DNA of 64,000 nt from NCBI GenBank assembly GCA_934100165.1, contig CAKOPN010000002.1, forward strand, positions 124,001 to 188,000, given 5' to 3'. Under the pieces are notes generated by a model. The model was not told the origin of the DNA. It searched no databases and was given only the letters and a program-made list of their open reading frames with translations. This document shows positions 1 through 9,432 of the stretch, piece after piece. Numbering within the stretch: the stretch's first letter is position 1; each line of letters begins with the position of its first letter. A program made the position numbers and the translations under genes. The DNA is from an uncultured Bacilli bacterium (GTDB lineage Bacteria; Bacillota_I; Bacilli_A; RF39; UBA660).

Positions 1-1
1 A

Positions 2-1084
2 ATGATAGATCACATGGGTATTGTTATAAATGAAGTTCCAGATTTAGTACTTCTTGCAAATAAACTTATTCCAAAGAGAATAGAACAAATAACAGAAGTA
101 TATGAACAAATGGAAAAGGAAAATTACCCACTTTCACATTTAAAAATAGAATATAACGTAGAAGAATCGTTGAAAAATGTTAACTCTATTATAGATAGAA
201 TAAAAGTTTTGAATCTAGAAAATTGTATGTTTGAACTTAAAACAATGCTTGAATATTTAGATTCTTTATTTAATGAGTTTGAACTTGAAAAAAATGCTAG
301 AAAAAATTATGTAGAAACAAAGGAAATATTTGATAAAAAACTTGATAAGATTTTGTCTATCATTAGTGATATTTATCTTCAAATAGATGACATTAAAAAT
401 ATGTATGATTTAACTGAAAAAGATGTAAAGACTATTGATGATGTTAACACTAAGGTAAATACTTTAAATATGGAGTATGATAATACTGTTAGAAAACTTG
501 AGGAAAAAACTTTACCTTATTCAGCAGCTTATGATAGTTTGGAAAGTTACTTAAACATATTAAAAAATATTGAGGATGAACTTGATATTGCTCTTAAAAA
601 TCTTGGAAATATGTATGAAGATGAAGAAAGAGCGCGTGAGCAATTAGATGAAATACAAGAACTTTTAAAGCAGTCTAAAGCTATAATAAGAAGTTATAAA
701 CTTCCAATTGTTTCAAATAATTATTTTGTTGAACTTGAGGAAGCAAATGATGCAATACTTGAAATTATTAAAGAACTTGAAAAGAAGCCAATAACAATTA
801 AAACTTTGAATACTAGAGTTGATACTGCAAGGGATTTGGTACTTAAACTTTTTAATACAACTAGAAATATGGTTAAACTTGCTAAGACAGTAGAATCATT
901 AATTATTTATGGAAATAGATATAGAAGTGATAATTCTGTTATTGATTCTGGTTTAAATAGAGCGCAAATGTTATTTTATAAAGGAGAATACAGAAAGGCA
1001 CTTGACTTTGCTATTGTTACTATCGAAAAGGTTGATAACAATATAAAAGAGAAAGTTGGTGATATCTTTGAAAAGGCTATCTAA
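2..1084 (+). CDS. ezrA: Septation ring formation regulator EzrA, C-terminal part (5' end outside window)
   Basis: The reading frame is open at the left edge and encodes 360 residues of almost pure charged alpha-helix and coiled coil. This fits the cytoplasmic part of EzrA, the membrane-anchored spectrin-like regulator that limits FtsZ ring assembly at midcell. Family members are about 560-570 aa with one N-terminal membrane helix, so roughly the first 200 residues, including that helix, should lie upstream of the window. The Met at position 2 is therefore probably internal. The stop codon at 1082-1084 overlaps the start of the next gene, so the two are probably translationally coupled. The assignment rests on overall helical pattern and family resemblance; a generic coiled-coil protein is the alternative. 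Confidence 0.75.
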   Translation: MIDHMGIVINEVPDLVLLANKLIPKRIEQITEVYEQMEKENYPLSHLKIEYNVEESLKNVNSIIDRIKVLNLENCMFELKTMLEYLDSLFNEFELEKNARKNYVETKEIFDKKLDKILSIISDIYLQIDDIKNMYDLTEKDVKTIDDVNTKVNTLNMEYDNTVRKLEEKTLPYSAAYDSLESYLNILKNIEDELDIALKNLGNMYEDEERAREQLDEIQELLKQSKAIIRSYKLPIVSNNYFVELEEANDAILEIIKELEKKPITIKTLNTRVDTARDLVLKLFNTTRNMVKLAKTVESLIIYGNRYRSDNSVIDSGLNRAQMLFYKGEYRKALDFAIVTIEKVDNNIKEKVGDIFEKAI

Positions 1085-1688
1085 GCGTGGTATTGGTGGA
1101 GTTGAACTAATGGTAATTCTATGTTTACTTTTAGTTCTTTTTGCTATTGTTTCTAAAGTTATTATTGATAATGAAAAGAATGGTAATTTTTCTTCATTTA
1201 AGAAACTTGCAGATAACTTTGCATATAAAACAAGTTTTTATAAAGATGCTTATGAAAGAGCTGATGATACATATTATCTTCATTATTTAGTTAAATCTAA
1301 CTATATAGATGATGTTGTAAGTCCTTTCGATCATGAAAAGTGTAATGAGTACACATCATATGTTAAATATGCTGGTAGTAGCAAGTTTGTTTATCTTGAA
1401 TGTGGTGAATATTTAATAACTGGAGATTATGATGATAGTTATACTGTCTATAAGATTTCTCCTTGGTCAACTTCTATTGTTGGTGGAGAAAAGGAAACAC
1501 TATATAATTATTTGAAAAATGGTAATGAAGTTATAGATCATTATGTTAATTCATTAGAACTTATTGATATTTACAATAAAAATGAAGGTAAAAATATTAA
1601 AAACATTAAATATGTTAATGATTCTGATACTAAACTTATTTCATCTGTTTTTCGAAGACAGAAAGATGTTATTAAAGTAATAGATTAA
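1068..1688 (+). CDS. Prepilin-like membrane protein (candidate pseudopilin)
   Basis: This 206-aa protein starts with a short basic leader (MKRLSKRG) followed by IGGVELMV and a hydrophobic helix. A Gly before the cut and Glu at +5 match the class III (type IV prepilin) signal cut by prepilin peptidase. The soluble C-terminal part has two Cys about 20 residues apart and no recognised domain. The TTG start at 1068 is chosen because GGTG at 1058-1061 sits at the same 6-nt spacing as in ylxM and because it gives a normal-length leader; TTG 1056 and GTG 1059 are alternatives. It overlaps ezrA by 17 nt and ends in a terminator. No pilus ATPase or prepilin peptidase is visible in the window, so the pilin reading is motif-based inference; a plain N-anchored membrane protein is possible. 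Confidence 0.55.
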   Translation: MKRLSKRGIGGVELMVILCLLLVLFAIVSKVIIDNEKNGNFSSFKKLADNFAYKTSFYKDAYERADDTYYLHYLVKSNYIDDVVSPFDHEKCNEYTSYVKYAGSSKFVYLECGEYLITGDYDDSYTVYKISPWSTSIVGGEKETLYNYLKNGNEVIDHYVNSLELIDIYNKNEGKNIKNIKYVNDSDTKLISSVFRRQKDVIKVID

Positions 1689-1714
1689 AAAGAGTGATTT
1701 ATCACTTTTTTTTT
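1688..1714 (+). terminator. Intrinsic terminator after the prepilin-like gene
   Basis: The inverted repeat AGTGAT-tt-ATCACT is flanked by an A-run upstream and nine T downstream. The T-run leads straight into the ftsY extended -10. Confidence 0.75.
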
Positions 1715-1722
1715 GATATAAT
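1714..1722 (+). promoter_or_regulatory. ftsY extended -10 promoter
   Basis: TGATATAAT directly abuts the T-run of the preceding terminator. No good -35 is present, so the extended -10 TG probably carries recognition. It would drive ftsY and the following genes to capA. Confidence 0.65.
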
Positions 1723-1740
1723 GGTTATGGTGATGGTTAA

Positions 1741-2877
1741 ATGGGATTATTTGATAAAATAAAGAAGATATTTAAAAGAGAAGAAAAAGATGAAAATGAA
1801 GAAATCTTAGAAAAAGAAAATTTAAAAGAAATTGATATAGAACCTGAAAGCAGTAATGACGACAACTTACAGAAAAGTGATACAGGGATACACTTTGATA
1901 AAGAAGAAAATACAAAAGCTGATAAAAAACAAGATGCTGAAGCTGAAAAGAAAAGTGTTAAAGTGTATGAGAAAGGTCTTACTAAAACAAGAGAAAATTT
2001 TGTATCTAAACTTATAAATCTTACAAACAAGTATAATAAAGTTACTGAAGAGTATTTTGATGAACTTGAAGAGATTCTTATAATGGCTGATATTGGTGTC
2101 AATACTGTTATGGATTTTATGGATAGATTAAGACAGAGAGTAAAAAGTGAAAAGATAGAAGACTTAGAGTACTTAAAAGAAGTTATTGTTGATGAGTTGT
2201 TTATAATTTATGTAAATGATGAGGTTATTGTAAATAAAATTAACTTTAATGATAATGGGCCTACTGTTATTTTGTTTGTTGGGGTTAATGGAGTAGGTAA
2301 AACTACTACTATTGCTAAAATAGCGTCTTTAATGCATGATGAAGGTAAGAGTGTTATGATGATAGCAGGCGATACTTTTAGAGCTGGTGCTACTAAACAA
2401 CTTGAAGATTGGGCAATGAAGACAAATTCTTACTTTGTAGGAAAATATGAAGGTGTTGATCCTTCTAGTGTTATATTTGATGGGCTAAACGAAGCACTTG
2501 CTAAAAATGTAGATGTTGTACTTATTGATACTGCTGGTAGACTTCAAAACAAGGTTAACTTGATGAAAGAACTTGAAAAGATGAATAAGGTAATTGGAAG
2601 AGTCATTCCTAATGCTCCTCATGAAACTTTATTAGTTATTGATGCCACTACAGGACAAAATGGAATACTTCAAGCTAAAGCATTTAAAGAAATAACAAAT
2701 ATAACTGGAATTGTACTTACTAAACTTGACGGTACTGCTAAAGGTGGAATTGTACTTGCTATAAAAGAAAGTGTTGGAATACCTGTTAAATATATTGGTC
2801 TTGGAGAAAGAAAAGAAGATTTACAAGTCTTTGATATAGAAAAATATATTTATGGATTGTTTAAAGATATGATGTAG
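1741..2877 (+). CDS. ftsY: Signal recognition particle receptor FtsY
   Basis: This 378-aa SRP-receptor GTPase docks Ffh-ribosome complexes at the membrane. The first 70 or so residues are an acidic, Lys/Glu-rich A domain beginning with an amphipathic membrane-targeting helix (MGLFDKIKKIF). The NG domain follows, with GTPase motifs GVNGVGKTTT (P-loop), DTFRAGA, DTAGR and TKLDG. Length is normal for Gram-positive FtsY. It begins a probable operon with ylxM, a HerA-type ATPase and ffh, bringing both SRP GTPases together. Confidence 0.95.
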   Translation: MGLFDKIKKIFKREEKDENEEILEKENLKEIDIEPESSNDDNLQKSDTGIHFDKEENTKADKKQDAEAEKKSVKVYEKGLTKTRENFVSKLINLTNKYNKVTEEYFDELEEILIMADIGVNTVMDFMDRLRQRVKSEKIEDLEYLKEVIVDELFIIYVNDEVIVNKINFNDNGPTVILFVGVNGVGKTTTIAKIASLMHDEGKSVMMIAGDTFRAGATKQLEDWAMKTNSYFVGKYEGVDPSSVIFDGLNEALAKNVDVVLIDTAGRLQNKVNLMKELEKMNKVIGRVIPNAPHETLLVIDATTGQNGILQAKAFKEITNITGIVLTKLDGTAKGGIVLAIKESVGIPVKYIGLGERKEDLQVFDIEKYIYGLFKDMM

Positions 2878-2886
2878 GTGATTGAT

Positions 2887-3186
2887 ATGGATATGGAAAA
2901 AATTATTCACTACAATAGCTTGTATGATTGTTACAAGCCTTTATTTACTGAAAAGCAACAATTATATTTTCAAGATTATTATTTTAATAATCTTTCTTTA
3001 GGGGAAATAGCAGATAATAACAACGTTAGTAGAAATGCTGTTCATAATCAACTTAAAATTATTGAAGCAAGATTAGATGAACTTGAGGTGCTTCTTGGAC
3101 TTTGTAAAAAAAGAAAAGAAGTAATCAGACTTTTAAATGGAAAGGTTGATGACGAGCTTCTTGAAAAAATAAAAAATATATTGTAG
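2887..3186 (+). CDS. ylxM: YlxM/UPF0122 helix-turn-helix protein
   Basis: This small 99-aa all-helical protein has a sigma-70 region 4-like HTH in the middle (LSLGEIADNNNVSRNAVHNQL). It matches the YlxM family, encoded beside ffh in Firmicutes and described as an SRP-associated factor. The start is set at ATG 2887, because AGGTGA (2876-2881), which overlaps the ftsY stop, lies at a proper SD distance from it. A GTG at 2878 would lie inside that SD. The sequence shows the HTH fold; the SRP role is family knowledge. Confidence 0.88.
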   Translation: MDMEKIIHYNSLYDCYKPLFTEKQQLYFQDYYFNNLSLGEIADNNNVSRNAVHNQLKIIEARLDELEVLLGLCKKRKEVIRLLNGKVDDELLEKIKNIL

Positions 3187-3196
3187 GAGAACTTAT

Positions 3197-4957
3197 ATGT
3201 TTGGTAGAATTTCGTTTATTGGGGAAGATAATGTTTTGGTTGATTTAAATGAAGGTGTAGAACTTAAAAATAATATATTAAGTTCACATGTTGTTATTAC
3301 CGATAAAGAGAAAATGCTACTTGGAGAAATTTCAGAACTCAATCAAGGAAAAGTAAAAATTAAGCTTTTAGGGGAGTTTCAAAATGGTAAACTTTTTGGA
3401 GGTATTATTAGGAAACCACTTCTAGATTCAGTTACTAGACCAGTTAATGAAGAAGAAATAAATATTATTTTGGGTGGTAACAATGAACATGGATTATCAC
3501 TTGGTGTGAGCCCATTTTACAATGATGCTTCTGTTTTCTTTAATATAAATGAATTCTTTAGTAATCATTTTGCAATATTTGGTAATAGTGGTAGTGGTAA
3601 ATCTTGTGGTATGGCTAGACTTGTACAAAACGTTTTCTTGAATGATAAAGTAAAACCATATAATGCAAATTTTATTCTTTTTGATGTTTCTGGTGAATAC
3701 TCGCATGCTTTTAGTAATTTGTCTAGTATTGATCCTAATTATAATTACCGTGTATTTACTACTAGTGATACTAACAAGGAGTTTGAACAGTTACATATCC
3801 CAATATGGTTGCTTGATGCTAATGATTTAGCACTATTGTTGATGTCAAAGTCACACTCACAACTTCCAATTGTTGAAAGAATGGTTAAACTTGCTAAATG
3901 CTTTGCAGAATCTAGTGATATGTCACTTGCTTACAAGGATCATTTGATTGCCAAAGCAATTATTTCTGTTTTATTTAGTGATTCAACACCAATTAGAAAG
4001 AAAAATGATATATTTTCTATAGTAGAAACATGCTCTACGCCTCATTTTAACTTAGAAACTGTTATAACAGGTGTTGGGTATACAAGAAAATTTAGGGAAT
4101 GTTTTAACATTGATAAATTTGGTACATTTACAGAAAGCATTTTATTTACAGAATATGTTACTTCTTTTGTAAACGAAGCATTTGACGATTATGAGCCAAG
4201 TGGACCTTGTTATTATAGCTTACAAGATATGGAAAAAGCACTTGATTTTACACTTATTTCTGAAGGTTGGTATAAAAATGAAAATACGTATGCTGATGCC
4301 GTTAGTATAAAAGTAAGATTACACTCATTAGTTACTGGTCCATATAGCAAAATCTTTAATTATGATCAACAAGTAAATGTTGAACAGTATCTAAGTAGTT
4401 TACTTTTTAAAGATGGAAGAAAGTGTCAAATAGTTAATATAAACTTAGATGATATGGATGATTCTGTGGCTGCAGTTATTACTAAGATAATAACAAGACT
4501 TATCTTTGATTTTTCAAAGATTGTTCCAAATCGTGGAAGTATTCCTTTTCATATCTTAGTGGAGGAAGCACATAGATATATAAAAAATGATAATGACCAT
4601 TATTTGATAGGTTACAATATATTTGAACGTGTTGCTAAAGAGGGAAGAAAGTATGGTGTTATTTTGGGTGTTATTTCTCAAAGACCAGTTGAACTTTCTG
4701 ATACCGTTATATCACAATGTTCAAATTTCTTAATATTTAAAACAAATCATCCTCGTGATGAAGAATATATTAAGAAGATGATTCCAAATATCAATACAGA
4801 TATTGTGGATAAACAAAAAGGACTTCAGTCAGGAAGTTGTCTTGCATTTGGTACAGCGTTTAAAATTCCTGTAATTGTTAAACTTGCTATGCCAAATCCT
4901 ACACCACTTAGTAGCAATAGTGATGTAGTAAAATATTGGGGAAATAATAGAATATAG
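3197..4957 (+). CDS. HerA-type (DUF87) hexameric ATPase
   Basis: This 586-aa ATPase has an N-terminal beta-rich HAS-barrel-like region (about 1-100), a Walker A motif GNSGSGKS near residue 130 and a Walker B-like ILVEEAHRY near residue 455, followed by a conserved SQRP sensor segment. This is the architecture of HerA/FtsK-superfamily ATPases (domain DUF87), which translocate DNA with the NurA nuclease in archaea. No NurA-like gene is nearby. It lies between ylxM and ffh with 10- and 15-nt gaps and its own GGAGA ribosome binding site, so it should be co-expressed with the SRP genes. Family assignment is solid; biological role is unknown. Confidence 0.85.
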   Translation: MFGRISFIGEDNVLVDLNEGVELKNNILSSHVVITDKEKMLLGEISELNQGKVKIKLLGEFQNGKLFGGIIRKPLLDSVTRPVNEEEINIILGGNNEHGLSLGVSPFYNDASVFFNINEFFSNHFAIFGNSGSGKSCGMARLVQNVFLNDKVKPYNANFILFDVSGEYSHAFSNLSSIDPNYNYRVFTTSDTNKEFEQLHIPIWLLDANDLALLLMSKSHSQLPIVERMVKLAKCFAESSDMSLAYKDHLIAKAIISVLFSDSTPIRKKNDIFSIVETCSTPHFNLETVITGVGYTRKFRECFNIDKFGTFTESILFTEYVTSFVNEAFDDYEPSGPCYYSLQDMEKALDFTLISEGWYKNENTYADAVSIKVRLHSLVTGPYSKIFNYDQQVNVEQYLSSLLFKDGRKCQIVNINLDDMDDSVAAVITKIITRLIFDFSKIVPNRGSIPFHILVEEAHRYIKNDNDHYLIGYNIFERVAKEGRKYGVILGVISQRPVELSDTVISQCSNFLIFKTNHPRDEEYIKKMIPNINTDIVDKQKGLQSGSCLAFGTAFKIPVIVKLAMPNPTPLSSNSDVVKYWGNNRI

Positions 4958-4972
4958 AAAGGTTGATTAAAT

Positions 4973-6280
4973 ATGTTTGAAAGTTTAGGGGAAAGGTTAC
5001 AAAATGCCTTACATAAAATAAAAGGATATGGAAAAATAAATGAAAATAATATTAGCGATATGATGCGTGAAATTCGTCTTGCACTTTTGGAAGCTGATGT
5101 TAACTATACAGTTGTAAAGGAATTTACTAACACAGTTAAAGAAAAAGCTTTAGGGGAAGAAGTACAAAGAAGTTTAAAACCTGGAGAAGTGTTCGTTAAA
5201 ATAGTAAAAGATGAACTTACAGCTTTACTAGGAGGAGAACAGAAACCTCTTAATTTAAATGGGAATCCTGCAATACTTATGTTAGTGGGACTTCAAGGAA
5301 GCGGTAAAACTACTGCTATTGGTAAACTTGCTAATTTACTTAGAAAGAAACATGGTAAAAAGCCTCTTTTAGTTGCTTGTGATGTTTATAGACCAGCAGC
5401 AATTGATCAGTTAAAGCAAATAGGAAAACAACTTAATATTGAAGTTTATGAAGAGGGAAAGAATGATCCAGTAGAGATTTCCAAAAATGCTATTAAATAT
5501 GCAAAAGAACATAATTATGACTATGTTCTGATAGATACTGCAGGTAGACTTCATATAGATGAAAATCTTATGGACGAACTTGAAAATATTAGAAAAGAAG
5601 TATCGCCACAAGAAATATTACTAGTAATAGATTCTATGATGGGGCAAGATGCTATAAATGTTATCACTGGATTTAATGATAAACTTCCACTTACTGGTGT
5701 TATTCTAACAAAACTAGATGGAGATACTCGTGGTGGTGTAGCACTTTCTGTAAGACATTTAACTAATGTTCCAATTAAATTTATTGGTACATCTGAAAAA
5801 ATGGATGGAATTGATTACTTTGATCCTGAAAGAATGGCTGGCAGAATACTTGGAATGGGTGATATTGTTTCACTAGTTGAAAAAGTTCAATCAGAAATAG
5901 ATGAAAAAGAAGCAGAGAAGGCTGCTAAAAAGATGCAGAATGGAAAATTTGATTTAGAAGATTTTCTTGCACAAATGAAACAAATTAAAAAGTTAGGGCC
6001 TTTAGAAAATCTTATTAAACTTATACCAGGAGCTTCTAAGCTTGGACTTAATAATGTTAATATTGATCCGAAACAGATGGGACATATCGAAGCAATTATA
6101 CTTTCTATGACACCAAAAGAAAGAAAAAATCCTGACATAATTAAAGCTAGTAGAAAAACAAGAATTGCTAAAGGATGTGGACTTTCAGTACAAGAAGTTA
6201 ATAAACTTTTAACTCAATTTGATCAAATGAAAAAAATGATGAAACAGTTTTCAAACGGCAACATGCGTCTTCCATTTTAA
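4973..6280 (+). CDS. ffh: Signal recognition particle protein Ffh
   Basis: This 435-aa SRP54 GTPase has an N domain (about 1-85), a G domain with GLQGSGKTT, DVYRPAA, DTAGR and TKLDGD, and a C-terminal M domain. The M domain carries the SRP RNA-binding signature (SRKTRIAKGCGLSVQEVN) and ends in a short Met-rich helix. It binds 4.5S/6S-type SRP RNA and signal sequences emerging from the ribosome and docks with FtsY. It is the fourth gene of the ftsY operon. The length is at the short end for the family because the C-terminal tail after the M domain is brief. Confidence 0.96.
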   Translation: MFESLGERLQNALHKIKGYGKINENNISDMMREIRLALLEADVNYTVVKEFTNTVKEKALGEEVQRSLKPGEVFVKIVKDELTALLGGEQKPLNLNGNPAILMLVGLQGSGKTTAIGKLANLLRKKHGKKPLLVACDVYRPAAIDQLKQIGKQLNIEVYEEGKNDPVEISKNAIKYAKEHNYDYVLIDTAGRLHIDENLMDELENIRKEVSPQEILLVIDSMMGQDAINVITGFNDKLPLTGVILTKLDGDTRGGVALSVRHLTNVPIKFIGTSEKMDGIDYFDPERMAGRILGMGDIVSLVEKVQSEIDEKEAEKAAKKMQNGKFDLEDFLAQMKQIKKLGPLENLIKLIPGASKLGLNNVNIDPKQMGHIEAIILSMTPKERKNPDIIKASRKTRIAKGCGLSVQEVNKLLTQFDQMKKMMKQFSNGNMRLPF

Positions 6281-6295
6281 TATTGTGAGGTATGT

Positions 6296-7447
6296 ATGAA
6301 AAAAAGAGTCTTTGTCTTTATTTTATTTATTATATTATTGGTGCTTGGTTCTATTTTTATTTATGTAAAGTTTGATAATAGGCCAAAAGATACAAATGAA
6401 AATAAAGAGTTCTACTTTAAACTTAATTTAAAATATCCGAAATTTGAAAAAAGCAGTATTTCTTTGATTATGGTTGGTGATTGTCTTATTCATGGTTCCA
6501 TATATGATGATGCGAAAGAAAATGGAAGGTACAACTTTTATAAGATGGTAGATCTTGTTAAACCAAAGATTAAAGAATATGATTTAGCTTTTTATAATCA
6601 GGAATCTATTCTTGGAGGTACTGCGCTTGGTCTTTCAAGTTATCCAACATTTAACTCTCCTCAAGAAGTTGGTGATGCATTTATAGATATGGGATTTAAT
6701 CTTGTCTCACTTGCTAATAATCATACACTTGATAGAGGAAAAAAGGCTATACAGTCATCTCTTGCATACTGGAAAAGTAAAGAAGGTATTATGACGGCTG
6801 GGTCATATGAAAGTGAAGAAGATAGAACTACACCTAGAATAATGGAAAAGAATGGAGTTAAGTATGCACTTTTATCTTATACTACAACTACTAATGGCAT
6901 ACCTGTTCCGAAAGATGCACCTTATTTAGTTGATGTTTATGAAAAAAATAAAGTCAAAGAAGATATTGAAAGACTTAAAGGAAAAGCGGATTTAATAATG
7001 GTAGCAATGCACTGGGGAGAAGAGTATACACATGTTCCTAATTCCGGCCAAAAAGAAATTGCTCAGTATTTGGCTAGTCTTGGTGTAAATATTATTATAG
7101 GCCATCATCCTCATGTAATTCAGCCAGTTGAATTTATTGGAGATACGATGGTAATATATTCACTTGGAAATTTTATTTCTTCGCAGTATGGTACAGAAAA
7201 GTTGACAGGATTAGAAATGTCTGTTAATATTGAAAAAATAGTTTTTAATGACCTTGTATCGTTAAGCTTAAATAACCCAAAAGCATCTCTTGTTTACACT
7301 TATTCTGTTAAGGATAGATATAGACATTCTTATAGACTTTATCCATACAAAATGCTTAATGATGATATATTAAAGGACTATAAAAGTTACTATGAAAAGT
7401 ATATGAATATTGTACTTAGCATGGGTGCTAATATTGAAAAGGATTGA
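6296..7447 (+). CDS. CapA-family (PGA_cap) metallophosphatase-like membrane protein
   Basis: The 383-aa protein has one N-terminal membrane helix (about 5-25) and a large extracytoplasmic domain. The motifs MVGDCLIHG, NQES, SLANNHTLDRG, MHWGEEY and IGHHPHVIQPVE are those of the CapA/PgsA-type calcineurin-fold family linked to poly-gamma-glutamate anchoring or export. The metal-ligand Asp, His and Asn residues are present. No capB/capC genes are nearby, so capsule synthesis is not supported; many single-copy members have unknown substrates. It follows ffh by 15 nt with no terminator between them, so it is probably the operon's last gene. Confidence 0.85.
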   Translation: MKKRVFVFILFIILLVLGSIFIYVKFDNRPKDTNENKEFYFKLNLKYPKFEKSSISLIMVGDCLIHGSIYDDAKENGRYNFYKMVDLVKPKIKEYDLAFYNQESILGGTALGLSSYPTFNSPQEVGDAFIDMGFNLVSLANNHTLDRGKKAIQSSLAYWKSKEGIMTAGSYESEEDRTTPRIMEKNGVKYALLSYTTTTNGIPVPKDAPYLVDVYEKNKVKEDIERLKGKADLIMVAMHWGEEYTHVPNSGQKEIAQYLASLGVNIIIGHHPHVIQPVEFIGDTMVIYSLGNFISSQYGTEKLTGLEMSVNIEKIVFNDLVSLSLNNPKASLVYTYSVKDRYRHSYRLYPYKMLNDDILKDYKSYYEKYMNIVLSMGANIEKD

Positions 7448-7472
7448 AAAAAAACATTATAAATGTTATATT
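7444..7472 (+). promoter_or_regulatory. Promoter for the 7489-9421 gene pair
   Basis: TTGAAA (7444-7449), a 17-bp spacer and TATATT (7467-7472) preceded by TGT. It overlaps the capA-like stop codon. Confidence 0.6.
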
Positions 7473-7488
7473 ATGGTAGGTGATTTGA

Positions 7489-8142
7489 ATGAAAAGGGAA
7501 CAAAAAAAAGAATATGCTAAGCTTATTAGCTTTATTTTAGGACTTACTTTTATTATTGCAGGAATAACATTTTCTGTTACACAAGTATATAAAGAGAATA
7601 GAGATAAAAAAAGAGCTGAAGAAATTTTAATAATTGATGAAATAGTTAAAGATTATGAAACTTTTAATGCTAAAGCAGAAGAATTTAGTGAAAAAAGAAC
7701 TGATATAAATGATGATATGAGTAGTTATACATCGTATTATTTGAATATGTTTCAAAACTATGATGATATGATGAAAGAGTTAGAAGATTATGAGGCATTA
7801 TTAAAAGAAGTTGATGAATCTGGTTCTTATTTAAAGAATAATTGTATAAGTAAAACTTACAGTAGTGCTGATGCTAATCACAAATGTAATACTTATATAA
7901 TGAATCTTGAAAAATCTATCAATAGTTTTGTTAGTGATATTTCATTTTTGAATAATAAAATAGATGAATATAATGAATGGATAAAAACAAATAAAGAGGA
8001 AAAAATAATAGTTACTGAAGGAAAAAAGAAAGTACAAAAAACAATCGTATATGAAAATCTTGATACATTTTCACCAAAGTATTATAAAGACTATGTTGAT
8101 ATAAATAATGATGGAACATATCTAGGAAAGAATGCAGATTAG
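7489..8142 (+). CDS. Membrane-anchored coiled-coil protein of unknown function
   Basis: The family is not recognised. The 217-aa protein has a short basic cytoplasmic tail, one membrane helix (about 11-31) and a long acidic helical extracytoplasmic region with coiled-coil character. Two Cys (NNCISK and HKCNTY) are placed for a possible disulphide. AGGTGA precedes the ATG. The next gene, a phosphodiester glycosidase, starts 13 nt after its stop, so the two are probably co-translated and may work together at the cell surface. Confidence 0.7.
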   Translation: MKREQKKEYAKLISFILGLTFIIAGITFSVTQVYKENRDKKRAEEILIIDEIVKDYETFNAKAEEFSEKRTDINDDMSSYTSYYLNMFQNYDDMMKELEDYEALLKEVDESGSYLKNNCISKTYSSADANHKCNTYIMNLEKSINSFVSDISFLNNKIDEYNEWIKTNKEEKIIVTEGKKKVQKTIVYENLDTFSPKYYKDYVDINNDGTYLGKNAD

Positions 8143-8155
8143 GAGGAGTTGTAGT

Positions 8156-9421
8156 ATGAAGTATGAATTACCTAAGAAGAAGCTTGGTAAAAATTTTATC
8201 ATAGCAAGTGTAATATCTTTTCCACTTGTATCTTCTTTTTACATAGTATCTATAAATAGTAATAATCTTATAAATAGTACGATGTCTTTTATCTTGCTTC
8301 TTTTGTCAGCCTTTTTTCTTGTCCTTTTAGGATTCGGTATATATTTTTATAAAACAGGTACTGATAAAATTACTAAGAGGTTAAAAAAAGGTTTTAGAAT
8401 AGCACTTATAATTTTAGCAGCTATTTATAATTTGGCTGGTTATACTGTTGTAGGACTTTTATATGCCCCTGGTAGTAAGTTTAAAGATTGGCTTATTACA
8501 ACTGCGATGACAACAATGTCACACCAATATTTTGCAACTTGGTTTTATGATGATTATGATGTTAATGTTGTACTTGCTAATAATACTGTAATAGAGTCTG
8601 GTGAGGATACAAATCCTGATTTAATAGAATTTACAGAGCCTAAATTTAATCAGACAACATATAAAAATGAATATGAAAAAGAAATCTTAGATAGAGAAGA
8701 TGAAAATCAGATATATAAAATAATTGATATAAATAGAGATGGTTTCAAAGGTAAATTAGCTGTTGTATACGATCCTTCAAAAGTTAAACTTGGTATTTCT
8801 AAGGGTATTGGTCAACAACTTAATAGTTCTTACGGTCAATTCATTACACAAATTTCTAATAGATATGATGCCATAATTGCTACTAATGCTAGTGGATTTT
8901 ATGATCCAGATTGGAATTCAACTGGTGGTGTTCCACATGGAATAGTTATTTCTGATGGAAAACTTATTGCTAATAATAGTAAGGCTACTAGTGCAGGTGG
9001 TTTAATTGGATTTACTAGTGATAACAAACTTGTACTTGCAAGAATGACTGCTAATGAGGCTATCCGTAAGGGTATAAGAGATGCTGTTGATTTTGGCCCA
9101 TTCTTAATAGTAAATGGTAAATCATCATTTATAAACGGAAATGGTGGATGGGGTCAAGCTCCTAGAACTGCTATTGGACAAAGAGAAGATGGAATAGTAC
9201 TTTTACTTGTTATAGATGGAAGACAAACGGGTAGTATTGGTGCTGATATGAACGATTTAACACGTGTTATGTTAGATTACGGTGCTATAAATGCTGCAAA
9301 CTTAGATGGTGGTACATCTAGTGCAATGTCATTAAATGGAAAAATAATTTCTAATCCAAGAAACGGAAATTTCCAGGCTAAAACAAGACCTGTACCAAAT
9401 GCTTGGATAGTGGTAAAATAA
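8156..9421 (+). CDS. Membrane-anchored phosphodiester glycosidase (NAGPA domain)
   Basis: The 421-aa protein has about three N-terminal membrane helices (to about residue 110) and a C-terminal NAGPA/DUF2233 domain marked by GGVPHGIVI, FGPFLIVNG, PRTAIGQREDG and NLDGGTSSAM. The family hydrolyses sugar-phosphodiester bonds (the mammalian member uncovers mannose-6-phosphate); bacterial members are thought to act on wall or surface glycans, possibly teichoic acid linkages. ATG 8156 is chosen because a strong AGGAGGAG (8141-8148) precedes it. Substrate is unknown; family call is firm. Confidence 0.88.
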   Translation: MKYELPKKKLGKNFIIASVISFPLVSSFYIVSINSNNLINSTMSFILLLLSAFFLVLLGFGIYFYKTGTDKITKRLKKGFRIALIILAAIYNLAGYTVVGLLYAPGSKFKDWLITTAMTTMSHQYFATWFYDDYDVNVVLANNTVIESGEDTNPDLIEFTEPKFNQTTYKNEYEKEILDREDENQIYKIIDINRDGFKGKLAVVYDPSKVKLGISKGIGQQLNSSYGQFITQISNRYDAIIATNASGFYDPDWNSTGGVPHGIVISDGKLIANNSKATSAGGLIGFTSDNKLVLARMTANEAIRKGIRDAVDFGPFLIVNGKSSFINGNGGWGQAPRTAIGQREDGIVLLLVIDGRQTGSIGADMNDLTRVMLDYGAINAANLDGGTSSAMSLNGKIISNPRNGNFQAKTRPVPNAWIVVK

Positions 9422-9432
9422 GTTAAAATAAT

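Noticed and set aside
6296..7447. Capsule (poly-gamma-glutamate) synthesis locus
   Set aside because: Only the CapA-like gene is present; no capB, capC or capE neighbours.
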